Shown in pieces: positions 37,169 to 45,761 of a DNA stretch of 64,000 nt. Both the position numbers and the translations under genes were made by a program. A model generated the notes under the pieces. It ran no database searches. It was not told the DNA's origin and saw nothing but the letters and a program-made list of their open reading frames with translations. The DNA lies in NCBI RefSeq assembly GCF_002162135.1, contig NZ_CP021382.1, positions 620,001 through 684,000 of the forward strand. The letters run 5' to 3'. The stretch comes from Cellvibrio sp. PSBB006 (lineage in GTDB: Bacteria > Pseudomonadota > Gammaproteobacteria > Pseudomonadales > Cellvibrionaceae). Positions within the stretch are counted from its first letter, which is position 1. Each line of letters starts with the position of its first letter.

Positions 37169-38278
37169 ATGTCGACGAAAGACTATCTGGCGCAGCTGCG
37201 CGCGCCTGTCTGGTTAATGATGTGCGGGATCTTCCTCGCACATGAATCTTCTGCTGATGACACGTTAAAAGTGGCTGTGACCAGGGTCGAGCAGCGCGAG
37301 TTAATAGAAGAAGTTCCGCTTACCGGAACCGTGTCGTCACCAAAAATTTCCGTGCTGTCGAGTGAAGTGGCCGGACTGGTGAGTAACGTGCACGTGGATG
37401 CTGGCGATCAGGTTTCTGCTGGTGATTTGTTGTTGGAATTGGATAGTGAATTAAGTGCGATAGATCGCGACAGCGCCCGTGCGGCTGCGCGGGGCGCACG
37501 AGCAGCCTGGGAAGAAACCAAAAAGCGACTGGAAGATGCCCAGGCGTTGGTGGCCCAAAAAAATATCGCGGCCAGTGAGGTGCGCGCACTTGAAGCCCAA
37601 GTAGAGATTGACAATGCAAGCTGGCAAGCCGCTGATGCCGAAGCACGCCGTCAGGCGGCAGAATTTCAACGGCATCATCTCAACGCACCTTTCTCGGGGG
37701 TGGTCAGTCGCAAATTGGTTGAAGTCGGTGAGTGGTTAGCGCCGGGAGCCGAAGTCGTAGAACTGGTGGCAACGAACAATCTGCGTATTGATTTTCAGGT
37801 GCCGCAACGTTTTTATCCGCGTATCAACGATGACACGGCAATTCAATTGGGTTTTGATGCCTATCCCGAGCAGACATTTCAAGGGCGCGTGCATCGCAAA
37901 GTCCCCTTAAGTGATAACAGTGCACGCACATTTTTATTGCGCGTACTGGTGGATGAAACAGAGCAGCCGGCATTAATTCCCGGCATGTCGGTGCGGGCCA
38001 CCTTGAATCTTCTGGTGGATGGTGAGGGGATTGTTGCGCCGCGCGATGCGTTGCTGCGTTATCCTGATGGGCGCGTGAGTGTCTGGATCGTAGAAGATGT
38101 TAATCCATCCGATAAAACCGCGAAGGTACGCGAACAGCAGGTCACGCTGGGTTTAGCGTTTAACAACCTGATAGAGATTCGCTCCGGTCTTGAGGTTGGT
38201 CAGCAAGTGGTCGTGCGGGGCAATGAATCATTGCAGGCGAACCAGACAGTTACGCTTGATAACCTCACCGATGAGTAA
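37169..38278 (+). CDS. RND efflux periplasmic adaptor (membrane fusion protein)
   Basis: The 369-residue adaptor joins an inner-membrane RND pump to an outer-membrane channel. It has an N-terminal hydrophobic signal (about 12-28, ending LAHESSADD), a first beta-strand region VPLTGTVSSPKISVLSSEVAG, the split biotinyl-lipoyl halves (VDAGDQVSAGDLLLELD and LNAPFSGVVSRKLVEVGEWL), a coiled-coil hairpin rich in Ala/Glu (about 90-165) and a beta-barrel and proximal domain. There is no obvious lipobox. It starts the operon with the RND gene 5 nt downstream. No outer-membrane factor is encoded here. Substrate cannot be deduced. Confidence 0.92.
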   Translation: MSTKDYLAQLRAPVWLMMCGIFLAHESSADDTLKVAVTRVEQRELIEEVPLTGTVSSPKISVLSSEVAGLVSNVHVDAGDQVSAGDLLLELDSELSAIDRDSARAAARGARAAWEETKKRLEDAQALVAQKNIAASEVRALEAQVEIDNASWQAADAEARRQAAEFQRHHLNAPFSGVVSRKLVEVGEWLAPGAEVVELVATNNLRIDFQVPQRFYPRINDDTAIQLGFDAYPEQTFQGRVHRKVPLSDNSARTFLLRVLVDETEQPALIPGMSVRATLNLLVDGEGIVAPRDALLRYPDGRVSVWIVEDVNPSDKTAKVREQQVTLGLAFNNLIEIRSGLEVGQQVVVRGNESLQANQTVTLDNLTDE

Positions 38279-38283
38279 CGGCC

Positions 38284-41200
38284 ATGTTTGATAATATCGT
38301 TCGCCATGGCATCCTCGTTACCGTCACTGTCCTGATTATTTGTGTGCTGGGCGCGCTGGCGGCGTTGCGAATTCCCGTGCAGATGATTCCTGATTTGGAC
38401 GTGCGCACTATCAGTATCCAGACGCGCTGGTCCGGCGCGACGCCGCAGGATATCGAAAAAGAAATCCTGATCGAGCAGGAAGAATACCTGCGTAATATTC
38501 CCTATCTGGAAGAACTCACTGCGACTGCCAACACCGGTTCGGCGGAGATCGAGTTGGAATTTCCCTTCGGTGTCGATATCACGGAAACACTCATTCGCGT
38601 TAACAATGCACTGACGCAGGTGCCGTCTTATCCGGAAAATGTGGATGAGCCGCAAGTCTTCGCCACCTCTTTTTCCGCCAATGCTTTTATGTATTTTCGT
38701 GTCTCGCCGCTGCCGGATAATCCACGTGGCCTCGACATGGACATGATGCGCGATTACATCGAAGACAATGTTCGGCCGCGTATGTCGAGCGTGGCTGGTG
38801 TTGCTCAGGTGGATGTGGGCGGCGGTGCTGAGCGGCAAATTCATATTCGCGTGAACCCGGATCACCTGGCTGCGCGCGGATTGAGTTTGACTGATGTGCG
38901 TGCGGCTATCGCGGCGCGCAATCGGGATATTTCCGGCGGTGAACTGGAGAGCGGCAAACGTTTATATCTATTGCGCACTGTCGGGCGATTTCGCGATGTG
39001 GAAGAACTTGAAAACCTGATCCTCCGTCGTGAAGGCGACAGCCTGATCCGGTTAGGCGACGTAGCCGAAATCAAACTGGACCATTTTAAAATTCGCGAAA
39101 CGTCTTACGTGGACGGCCTGCCGGTTATCAGTATGTCGGTGCGGCGCGAAAGCGGTTCCAATGTGATCGCGATCAAAGAAGCCATGATGCGCGAAATTGA
39201 TTTGATCAACCGCGAATTACTGAATCCCGAAGGGATGGTGTTACAGCGAACGGCCGATGACGTGGTGTATGTCCAGGCTTCAGTGATTAATGTGTGGAAA
39301 AATCTGATCCTTGGTGCACTGCTGGCGACCATGATCATGTATGTCTTTATGCGCTCATTGAAGGTGACCGCACTGGGTGTTGTCGGTATTCCTATTTGTA
39401 CCATCGCGGCGTTTCTCGGTTTATTAATCGCGGGGCGCACGGTGAATGTGATTTCGTTGGCCGGTGTCGCTTTTGCTATCGGCATGACGCTCGATAACAG
39501 CATTGTGGTGTTGGAAAGTATTGAACTTGAACGGCGGCGAGGATTGGATCGCATACGCGCCGCGATTGTTGGTGTTCAGAAGGTCTGGCCAGCAGTGCTG
39601 GCGTCTACGCTGACGACGGTGATGGTATTTTTGCCGGTCATGTTTATTGCCGAAGAAGCCGGGCAATTATATTCCGATGTGGCGATTGCCATTTCCGCAT
39701 CCATTCTGGTGTCGATGCTGGTGGCGATTACGGTCATTCCCACGGCCAGTGCGCGCATGTCGTTTTCCGGGGAAACACCAGACTATGAATTGGGTAAGCG
39801 ATTGCATCGCGGAATCACTAACCGCGTAAATTGGTTAATTGAAACGCCCGCTCGGCGGGGTGCCTGTATCGGCATTACCGTATTGCTCAGTGGCGCTATT
39901 GCGCTGTTCCTGACGCCGCCGGCGGAATATTTACCCGAAGGGGAGGAAGCAAAAACTTTTGCCTCCATGAATGCGCCGCCGGGTTATAACCTGGCGACCA
40001 TGGAAGAAATCGGGCGCGAAGTGCAAGCATATTTCCTGCCGTTTGTGGATGATGAGCCGGAAGCATTTGATCGCGGTGAAGCCGATGTGCCCGCCATGCA
40101 ATACGTCAATATGCGCATATCGCCGCAAGGGTTGCGCATTATTACGGAACCCAAAGACCCAGCTCATATAGACGCCTTGATGGCGGCGCTGGTGCGCAAA
40201 TATGAAACCTATCCCGGCATGCGCGCCTTCGCCGCGCGCGGGTCCATCATCAGCAGTAACGATGGCGGGACTCGCAGTGTCAATCTCGATATTTCCGGCC
40301 CCGATTTGGCAAAGCTGTATGAAGTGGCGCAGCTTGCTTACAACCGGGCCGAAGAAATTTTTGACGAACCCAGTATTCAGTCGCAGCCATCCAGTCTGTC
40401 ATTGGCGCAACCCTTGTTGGCGGTGCGACCAAACTGGCAGCGGGCTGCGGAGGTTGGGCTGAGTGCTGAAGATATCGGTTTTACCATCGCGGCATTGACT
40501 GACGGTGCTTACGTCAATGAATTTTTTCTCGACGACAGCAAGATCGATATGTACTTGTACAACCAGGACGGTCCCGGTGCGAGCGTAGAAACCTTATCGC
40601 GTATTCTTATTCACACGCCGGTTGGTAGTGTGTTGCCGCTGTCCGAATTGGTAACGGTTGAAGAAACCGTCGATACCAGTACGGTGCGTCGCGTTGATGG
40701 TCGACGCACAGTAACGTTAAACATTATTCCGCCGCGTTCCGTTGCACTGGAAACCGGTGTAGAACGCGTGCGTACCGATCTGGTTAAGCATCTGCGTGAC
40801 ACCGGGCAGGTGCCGCTGGGTGTGAGCATGAATATTTCCGGTGCAGCCGATCAGCTGGATGCAACGCGCGCTGCATTAAGCAGTAATTATTTGGTGGCAT
40901 TAACCATTATTTATTTGTTGATGGTGGCCATCTTCAGTCATTGGGGTTATCCGGTACTGATTATGACCACCATTCCCTTGGGGGTTGCCGGCGGCATCGC
41001 TGGACTGGCTATTTTTAATCTCTTCGGCGCTTTGTTTGGCGTTGTGGGGCTGGGTGGTTTTCATCAACCCTTCGACATGATTTCCATGTTGGGTTTTTTA
41101 ATCTTGATGGGTACGGTGGTTAATAATCCCATCCTGATTGTGGATCGTGCCATCAGTAATATGATGGAAGAAAACTTGTCGCCGGTAGAAGCGACACGCG

Positions 41201-41448
41201 AAGCGGTTGAGTCACGTTTGCGGCCGATTGCTATCTCAACAATTACCACCATTTGCGGTTTGGCTCCGCTGGTATTTTTGCCCGGTGCGGGCAGTGAGTT
41301 GTATCGCGGTGTCGGTGTCATTGTGATGTCCGGTATTATCGGTGCGGCACTGGTTACCTTAACCATGTTGCCGGCGCTCCTGGTTGCGGTGTTGGAGTGG
41401 CGTGCGAAACGCTCAAAAAAACACAGCGAAACGGCTACCGAAAAATAA
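38284..41448 (+). CDS. RND family efflux transporter permease
   Basis: This 1054-residue inner-membrane proton antiporter has the usual RND duplication: helix 1 near the start, a large periplasmic porter domain, helices 2-7, a second porter domain and helices 8-12. The TM4 proton-relay motif reads FAIGMTLDNSIVVLESIE, with one Asp and Asn in place of the second Asp of AcrB, a variant seen in other RND subfamilies. The TM10-12 part has MGTVVNNPILIVDRAI and RLRPIAISTITTICGLAPL. The N-terminus MFDNIVRHGILVTVTV and the RIPVQMIPDLDVRTISIQT motif fit multidrug-type (HAE) pumps rather than heavy-metal pumps. Co-transcribed with the adaptor. Confidence 0.93.
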   Translation: MFDNIVRHGILVTVTVLIICVLGALAALRIPVQMIPDLDVRTISIQTRWSGATPQDIEKEILIEQEEYLRNIPYLEELTATANTGSAEIELEFPFGVDITETLIRVNNALTQVPSYPENVDEPQVFATSFSANAFMYFRVSPLPDNPRGLDMDMMRDYIEDNVRPRMSSVAGVAQVDVGGGAERQIHIRVNPDHLAARGLSLTDVRAAIAARNRDISGGELESGKRLYLLRTVGRFRDVEELENLILRREGDSLIRLGDVAEIKLDHFKIRETSYVDGLPVISMSVRRESGSNVIAIKEAMMREIDLINRELLNPEGMVLQRTADDVVYVQASVINVWKNLILGALLATMIMYVFMRSLKVTALGVVGIPICTIAAFLGLLIAGRTVNVISLAGVAFAIGMTLDNSIVVLESIELERRRGLDRIRAAIVGVQKVWPAVLASTLTTVMVFLPVMFIAEEAGQLYSDVAIAISASILVSMLVAITVIPTASARMSFSGETPDYELGKRLHRGITNRVNWLIETPARRGACIGITVLLSGAIALFLTPPAEYLPEGEEAKTFASMNAPPGYNLATMEEIGREVQAYFLPFVDDEPEAFDRGEADVPAMQYVNMRISPQGLRIITEPKDPAHIDALMAALVRKYETYPGMRAFAARGSIISSNDGGTRSVNLDISGPDLAKLYEVAQLAYNRAEEIFDEPSIQSQPSSLSLAQPLLAVRPNWQRAAEVGLSAEDIGFTIAALTDGAYVNEFFLDDSKIDMYLYNQDGPGASVETLSRILIHTPVGSVLPLSELVTVEETVDTSTVRRVDGRRTVTLNIIPPRSVALETGVERVRTDLVKHLRDTGQVPLGVSMNISGAADQLDATRAALSSNYLVALTIIYLLMVAIFSHWGYPVLIMTTIPLGVAGGIAGLAIFNLFGALFGVVGLGGFHQPFDMISMLGFLILMGTVVNNPILIVDRAISNMMEENLSPVEATREAVESRLRPIAISTITTICGLAPLVFLPGAGSELYRGVGVIVMSGIIGAALVTLTMLPALLVAVLEWRAKRSKKHSETATEK

Positions 41449-41592
41449 ACTTACGGTTTTGGCATCAGGGTTTTCCGTGCACGAATTTACTGTGTTTCGT
41501 CGAACAGACCCGCTGAGAGGCGAGTCATACTCTGAGGATGCAAATCAATTTCCGTTGAACGGATTTTATTAATGCATTACAGGAGAACAACG

Positions 41593-41994
41593 ATGAATTA
41601 CGAAACACGTGATACCTACGGCATGTACAAAAGTCATGACAACCAGGGTCCAGGTCCACGTTTGATGGGTGCGGACACCTTGATCGGAAACGATGTTTAC
41701 AATCACAAGGATGAAGACCTTGGTGATATCAAGGAAATTATGTTGGATATGTCATCGGGACAAGTTGCCTATGCGGTGTTGTCCTTCGGTTCCTTCCTCG
41801 GTATGGGCGAAAAATTGTTTGCAGTACCCTGGAGTGCGTTAACGCTGGATACCATCAACAAGCGTTTTATCTTGAATGTTGAAAAAGATCGCCTGAAAAG
41901 TGCGCCGGGTTTTGATAAGGATGATTGGCCGGATATGGCGGACCGTTCATGGACGCAGGATATTCATGCCTACTATGGCACTCGCCCGCATTGA
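41593..41994 (+). CDS. PRC-barrel domain protein
   Basis: The 133-residue soluble protein contains one PRC-barrel domain (about 25-105): LMGADTLIGNDVYN, EDLGDIKEIMLDMSSGQVAY, VLSFGSFLGMGEKLFAVPW. PRC barrels occur in RimM, the photosynthetic reaction centre H subunit and many small stress-associated proteins, where their role is poorly known. ATG 41593 is chosen because AGGAG lies 7 nt upstream; the 41572 start has none. It is monocistronic, with an excellent hairpin after it. Confidence 0.85.
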   Translation: MNYETRDTYGMYKSHDNQGPGPRLMGADTLIGNDVYNHKDEDLGDIKEIMLDMSSGQVAYAVLSFGSFLGMGEKLFAVPWSALTLDTINKRFILNVEKDRLKSAPGFDKDDWPDMADRSWTQDIHAYYGTRPH

Positions 41995-42022
41995 TTGAAT
42001 GTTAACGAAACGGAAGTTGGCA

Positions 42023-42051
42023 GATACAGCATGCGTTGAGCATGCTGTATC
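42023..42051. terminator. Bidirectional hairpin between PRC-barrel and hydrolase genes
   Basis: GATACAGCATGC and GCATGCTGTATC form a perfect 12-bp stem around GTTGA, located between two converging genes. Flanking bases lack long T-runs; a shared terminator is likely. Confidence 0.7.
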
Positions 42052-42081
42052 CTTGCAAAAATTCACTTCACATCATCTGCA

Positions 42082-42834
42082 TTAATACAGGCAACGCTTA
42101 AACAAACCGATAGCCATTTGGTAACCCAGCAATTGTAATTCCGCATCATAACGCTCGCCTTCATCGCGCATAAAAGCGTGGACGCCGTTAAATTCATGCC
42201 AGGTAAAATTCACATTTTTTTCGACAAGGTTGCTGTAAACGCGCGCGCGACCTTCCGCCGGAATATGCGGGTCCTGTTTGCCCCAAATCATTTGCAGTTC
42301 GCCCCGGATTTCCCCGGTGCGTGTCAGGCTTTCATTGCCCGGTTGTGAGGGTGTCAGGCCGGAATGGATATCGGTTGCATAAAAACAGCTGGTAGCAGAA
42401 ATGGCCGGATTGATAGCGGCGCGATAAGCCAGGCCGCCACCCAGACAAAACCCCATCGCACCAATCTTGCCCGAGCAATAGGCTTGGGTGCCCAGGTAGT
42501 CGATCATGGTTTGTGTATCAGTGTCATGGGCTTCCAGCGTCTTCGCCACCTTGTCGGCATTGCCTTTGTCGCGCCCGGCATCGTCATAACCCAACACAGT
42601 GCCGATAGGATTCAGTTCGTGAAAGACTTCGGGGACGAGAACCACAAAGCCGTGGCCGGCCATGATCTGCGCACTGCGCCGAATCGGTCCGGTCTGCTGG
42701 AAAATTTCGGAGTAGAGCAAAATGGCGGGGTATTTTTTCTCATCCGCACTGCCGTTGCTGACCGGCCGGTATACATAAACGCGCATGGTCCCCGTCGGCG
42801 TCTCCAGGTCCACCTGGTGGTTTTGAATTAACAT
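42082..42834 (-). CDS. Dienelactone hydrolase family protein
   Basis: The 250-residue alpha/beta hydrolase has the DLH nucleophile motif with cysteine, GAMGFCLGGGLAYRA, an Asp in MIWGKQDPHIP and a His in FNGVHAFMRDEGERYD, forming the Cys-Asp-His triad of dienelactone hydrolases. The N-terminal METPTGTMRVYVYRP-like and HGFVVLVPEVFHELNP parts fit. Real substrates of these chromosomal homologues are usually unknown; there is no aromatic-degradation gene nearby, so carboxymethylenebutenolide hydrolysis should not be assumed. It lies 59 nt after pabB on the same strand. Confidence 0.88.
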   Translation of the reverse strand: MLIQNHQVDLETPTGTMRVYVYRPVSNGSADEKKYPAILLYSEIFQQTGPIRRSAQIMAGHGFVVLVPEVFHELNPIGTVLGYDDAGRDKGNADKVAKTLEAHDTDTQTMIDYLGTQAYCSGKIGAMGFCLGGGLAYRAAINPAISATSCFYATDIHSGLTPSQPGNESLTRTGEIRGELQMIWGKQDPHIPAEGRARVYSNLVEKNVNFTWHEFNGVHAFMRDEGERYDAELQLLGYQMAIGLFKRCLY

Positions 42835-42893
42835 GACATATCTCCCTCGGTGAGTGGTAAAAACCCGCGCGACAATAGGCTGAGGTGCGCTGG

Positions 42894-44276
42894 TTATCGG
42901 GTTGAAAAATGTGTTTCCAGTGTGTCCATCAATAACTGCACTTTGGTGATGCTTTCCTGATATTCCCGCTCTACATCAGAATCTGCTGTGATGCCGCCGC
43001 CGCCCCAGCAGTGGATTTGGCCTTGGCTGCATACCAGGCTGCGTATGGCGATGCTGGTGTCCATCTGCCCGTCGGCACCGATATAGCCGAGGCTGCCGCA
43101 ATAGACTGAGCGGCGCACCGGCTCCAGTTCATCAATGATTTCCATGGCGCGGATCTTGGGTGCGCCGGTGATGCTGCCGCCGGGAAAGCAATCGCGCAAG
43201 ACATCCAGTGCGCTGACATCAGGCTGCATGTGGGCCGTAATCGTACTGACCAGGTGGTGCACGTTGGCGAAGCTTTGCAAGCTGAATAGGGCAGGTACCT
43301 TGACCTGGGTGCAATGTTTGCTGAGGTCATTGCGCAACAAGTCCACGATCATCAGGTTTTCTGCTCGATCTTTCTCGCTCGCCAGCAGAGCGGCGGCATT
43401 GGCTTGGTCTGTTAACGAATCGGAGCCGCGGGCGATGGTGCCTTTGATTGGCTGGGTTTCCACTTGTCTGTTGCCATCGATGCGGATGAAGCGCTCGGGT
43501 GACAGGCTCAGGATGGCCCCGCCCGGCAATTCCATAAAACCGGAAAACGGCGAGGGCAGCACGGAACGCAAGGTTAGGTAGGCTATGAGCGGATCGCCCT
43601 CATAGGCGGCAGTGAAACGCTGGGCGAAATTTACCTGATAGCAATCGCCGGCACGGATGTAATCCTGAATACGCTCAACGGAAGTGGCGTATTTTTTTGC
43701 ATTAACTTCTCGCTGGAATTTATTGATTTCAAAGGAAAATTTATAACTCTTAAGGTTTTGCATTAAGTCGTGAAACTCAATAATCCGGAGAATTTCATCG
43801 AGGTTGTTGGCCTCCGGCAGGCTGACCAGCCATGCCTGTTGCTGTTCGTGATCCTGCACAATGGCCCACAGGTAGATCCCGACAAACAGGTCCGGCAGTT
43901 CAATATCCTGAACAGCCTGGGTGGGGAGTTTTTCCAGCCGGCGTCCAAGATCGTAGCCAAAGTAGCCCAAAGCCCCGCCGCAGAAAGGGATACCCGGAAG
44001 TGGCAAGACCGGCGCAGGCAACTGTGCCTGGAGGAGCGCGAAGGGGTCATCCGTTGACTCACTGAAATGCCCGTCTGCCTGAACGATGCGGGTGATATCG
44101 CCAGTAGTCTCCAGATGCCGGATGGGTGCCGCACTGAGGATGTCATAACGCCCGTAACTACTTTGCGGGCGCCCGCTGTCCAGCCAGATCGGCATGGGCA
44201 AATGGCGCAGGGCGCGGTACCAGAGCGCGCTGTCAGCAAGATAAGGGATACGACGAAAAGCAGGTGAGGCTGGCAT
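42894..44276 (-). CDS. pabB: Aminodeoxychorismate synthase component I
   Basis: PabB converts chorismate to 4-amino-4-deoxychorismate for folate synthesis, using ammonia from PabA. The chorismate-binding domain shows RIQDYIRAGDCYQVNFAQRF, SPSPFSGFMELPGGAILSLSPERF-type segments, and the PIKGT motif whose lysine distinguishes PabB from TrpE (PIAGT). Further landmarks are MIVDLLRNDLS and FPGGSITGAPKIRAMEII. ATG 44276 (460 residues) gives the usual N-terminus PASPAFRRIPYL; a TTG at 44402 would add 42 residues with no family support, though neither start has a convincing ribosome site. pabA is not in view. Confidence 0.93.
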   Translation of the reverse strand: MPASPAFRRIPYLADSALWYRALRHLPMPIWLDSGRPQSSYGRYDILSAAPIRHLETTGDITRIVQADGHFSESTDDPFALLQAQLPAPVLPLPGIPFCGGALGYFGYDLGRRLEKLPTQAVQDIELPDLFVGIYLWAIVQDHEQQQAWLVSLPEANNLDEILRIIEFHDLMQNLKSYKFSFEINKFQREVNAKKYATSVERIQDYIRAGDCYQVNFAQRFTAAYEGDPLIAYLTLRSVLPSPFSGFMELPGGAILSLSPERFIRIDGNRQVETQPIKGTIARGSDSLTDQANAAALLASEKDRAENLMIVDLLRNDLSKHCTQVKVPALFSLQSFANVHHLVSTITAHMQPDVSALDVLRDCFPGGSITGAPKIRAMEIIDELEPVRRSVYCGSLGYIGADGQMDTSIAIRSLVCSQGQIHCWGGGGITADSDVEREYQESITKVQLLMDTLETHFSTR

Positions 44277-44516
44277 GGAGAAATCAGGACCTGAAAAAGG
44301 TGGCCATTCTAGCAGATACAACCAGCGGAGCTGATGGGAACCCTGAGCCTGCTCATGACGTATAAACACTTTTTTAGAAATCGTAGGTGATTTTGTGCGC
44401 AATCTCCTGCCTGGTTAGGATGTGTTTTCGTCGACTGGTACCACCCACGCAGCCTTTGATCGCTTTAAAATTATCGCCTCCTCGCGTAGCTAATTGATTT
44501 TCAGGAGTTGCATCCC

Positions 44517-45506
44517 ATGCGCTTAGGCGATATCAGGCTGACAGTTAGTGGGATACTTCTGTTATTGACCGCTTGTTCACCCTCCCCAAATGATCAACCT
44601 CGTCCTGGACCCATTTCCAGCACGATGATGGATGTGACCGAGGCGGAGTTGCTGGAGCAAGGCTGGCGTCGCGGCACTCTGGAAATCCGGGTTATGGTGG
44701 AGCAGGGTGGAACTCTGCGCGAAGAGACGACCGCTGGCGGCGGCACCGAAACCTCGATAGCGTGGTCGTTTAACCTGAGTGCACAGCGTCTGCTGGAGGT
44801 GCTCGTAGCGCCGGATTTATCTCAACTTATCCCGGCAACCACGTCGGACAATGACCGCCGTACTGCCTTCAATCGTTCACCGGTTTATATGAAACCACTG
44901 GTTGCCCAGCCAATACCGCGCGGACAGGCCAGCTACAGCAAACAGCTCTCTATCGATTCACCTGGCTCGGATAACTACAGCCATTTGCAGGAAACAACTC
45001 AAGGGCAGGGGGACATCCAGAGTCTGCGTATTGCCAATCTGCGCCCCTCATTTTATGGGCAGGGATATGAATTTGAACTCCTGCTCAGCTACAACATGCT
45101 GATGAACAGCACCAAGGTCGCGCAACCGGTAAACGGTGCGGCGACACATGTGGAGGAAGAATTGCCGGTAGAGGAGAGTCTGGTCATGCACCTCTTTCCG
45201 GCGCCGGACCTGCATGTACTTGAGTCCTATCCTTTTGCTTTACCCACCTCATCCCCCAGCGATACAAGCTCGCCCAGAGACGTGGCGATGGATACCTTTC
45301 GAGCGCTGCAAGATGCGGCAGCGGGCGTCACCCTGATCGGTGAGTTACGTCCCGGATTGCAGTGGGCGGGGGAAAAAGACCGGTTAACCTTATCCTATTC
45401 TCTCAGCGGAAATTCCCAGCCACCCTTGTTTGGTGATATCACCGGATTGGCTACGCGCATTGAACCTAACCGCGTTGAGGTTGATGTGATTATCAAGGCT
45501 TTATGA
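44517..45506 (+). CDS. Putative lipoprotein of unknown function
   Basis: The 329-residue product has a lipoprotein signal: MRLGDIRLTVSGILLLLTAC with lipobox LTAC, followed by a Pro/Ser/Asn-rich linker (SPSPNDQPRPG). The body is rich in beta-prone, polar sequence without recognised catalytic motifs; the segments RPSFYGQGYEFELLLSYNML and LPVEESLVMHLFPAPDL suggest a sandwich-like domain. ATG 44517 has AGGAG 9 nt upstream; a TTG at 44508 is the alternative. It is divergent from pabB and lies upstream of the giant-protein cluster, separated by the nested inverted repeat. I do not recognise the family. Confidence 0.75.
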   Translation: MRLGDIRLTVSGILLLLTACSPSPNDQPRPGPISSTMMDVTEAELLEQGWRRGTLEIRVMVEQGGTLREETTAGGGTETSIAWSFNLSAQRLLEVLVAPDLSQLIPATTSDNDRRTAFNRSPVYMKPLVAQPIPRGQASYSKQLSIDSPGSDNYSHLQETTQGQGDIQSLRIANLRPSFYGQGYEFELLLSYNMLMNSTKVAQPVNGAATHVEEELPVEESLVMHLFPAPDLHVLESYPFALPTSSPSDTSSPRDVAMDTFRALQDAAAGVTLIGELRPGLQWAGEKDRLTLSYSLSGNSQPPLFGDITGLATRIEPNRVEVDVIIKAL

Positions 45507-45521
45507 ATTGCTTCGTAATAC

Positions 45522-45627
45522 GTTTGTCATGAGGGTTTTTGTTTCGAAAGCGCATAGATACCTCCCTGTAGCTCCCTCAAGTCGTCCGTGACTTGAGGGT
45601 TTCGAAACAAAAACCCTCATGACAAAC
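45522..45627. repeat. 106-bp nested inverted repeat (28-bp perfect arms, inner 10-bp hairpin)
   Basis: The outer arms 45522-45549 and 45600-45627 are perfectly complementary over 28 bp. The 50-nt interior contains a second perfect 10-bp hairpin, CCCTCAAGTC/GACTTGAGGG at 45574-45583 and 45590-45599, which ends exactly where the right outer arm starts. The right half can also fold alternatively (GAGGGTTT with AAACCCTC). No target-site duplication is visible. It may be a miniature mobile element or REP-like unit, or a strong bidirectional terminator/switch between the lipoprotein and the giant-protein cluster. Confidence 0.85.
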
Positions 45628-45761
45628 TCCCTGTGTGCCAGCTTCAGCTCACTAGTTCATAGCTGCCTATCAACACTCTTTTGTTCTTCTCTCATTGTTT
45701 CAACTATCCTTAAATCGATTTCGTTATAAAACCTCCGATTCAATTTACCAAATAGTCATCA

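Noticed and set aside
38200..38865. 221-codon open frame antisense to the RND adaptor and permease genes
   Set aside because: Spans the boundary of two certain genes on the other strand; His/Arg-rich translation without family features.
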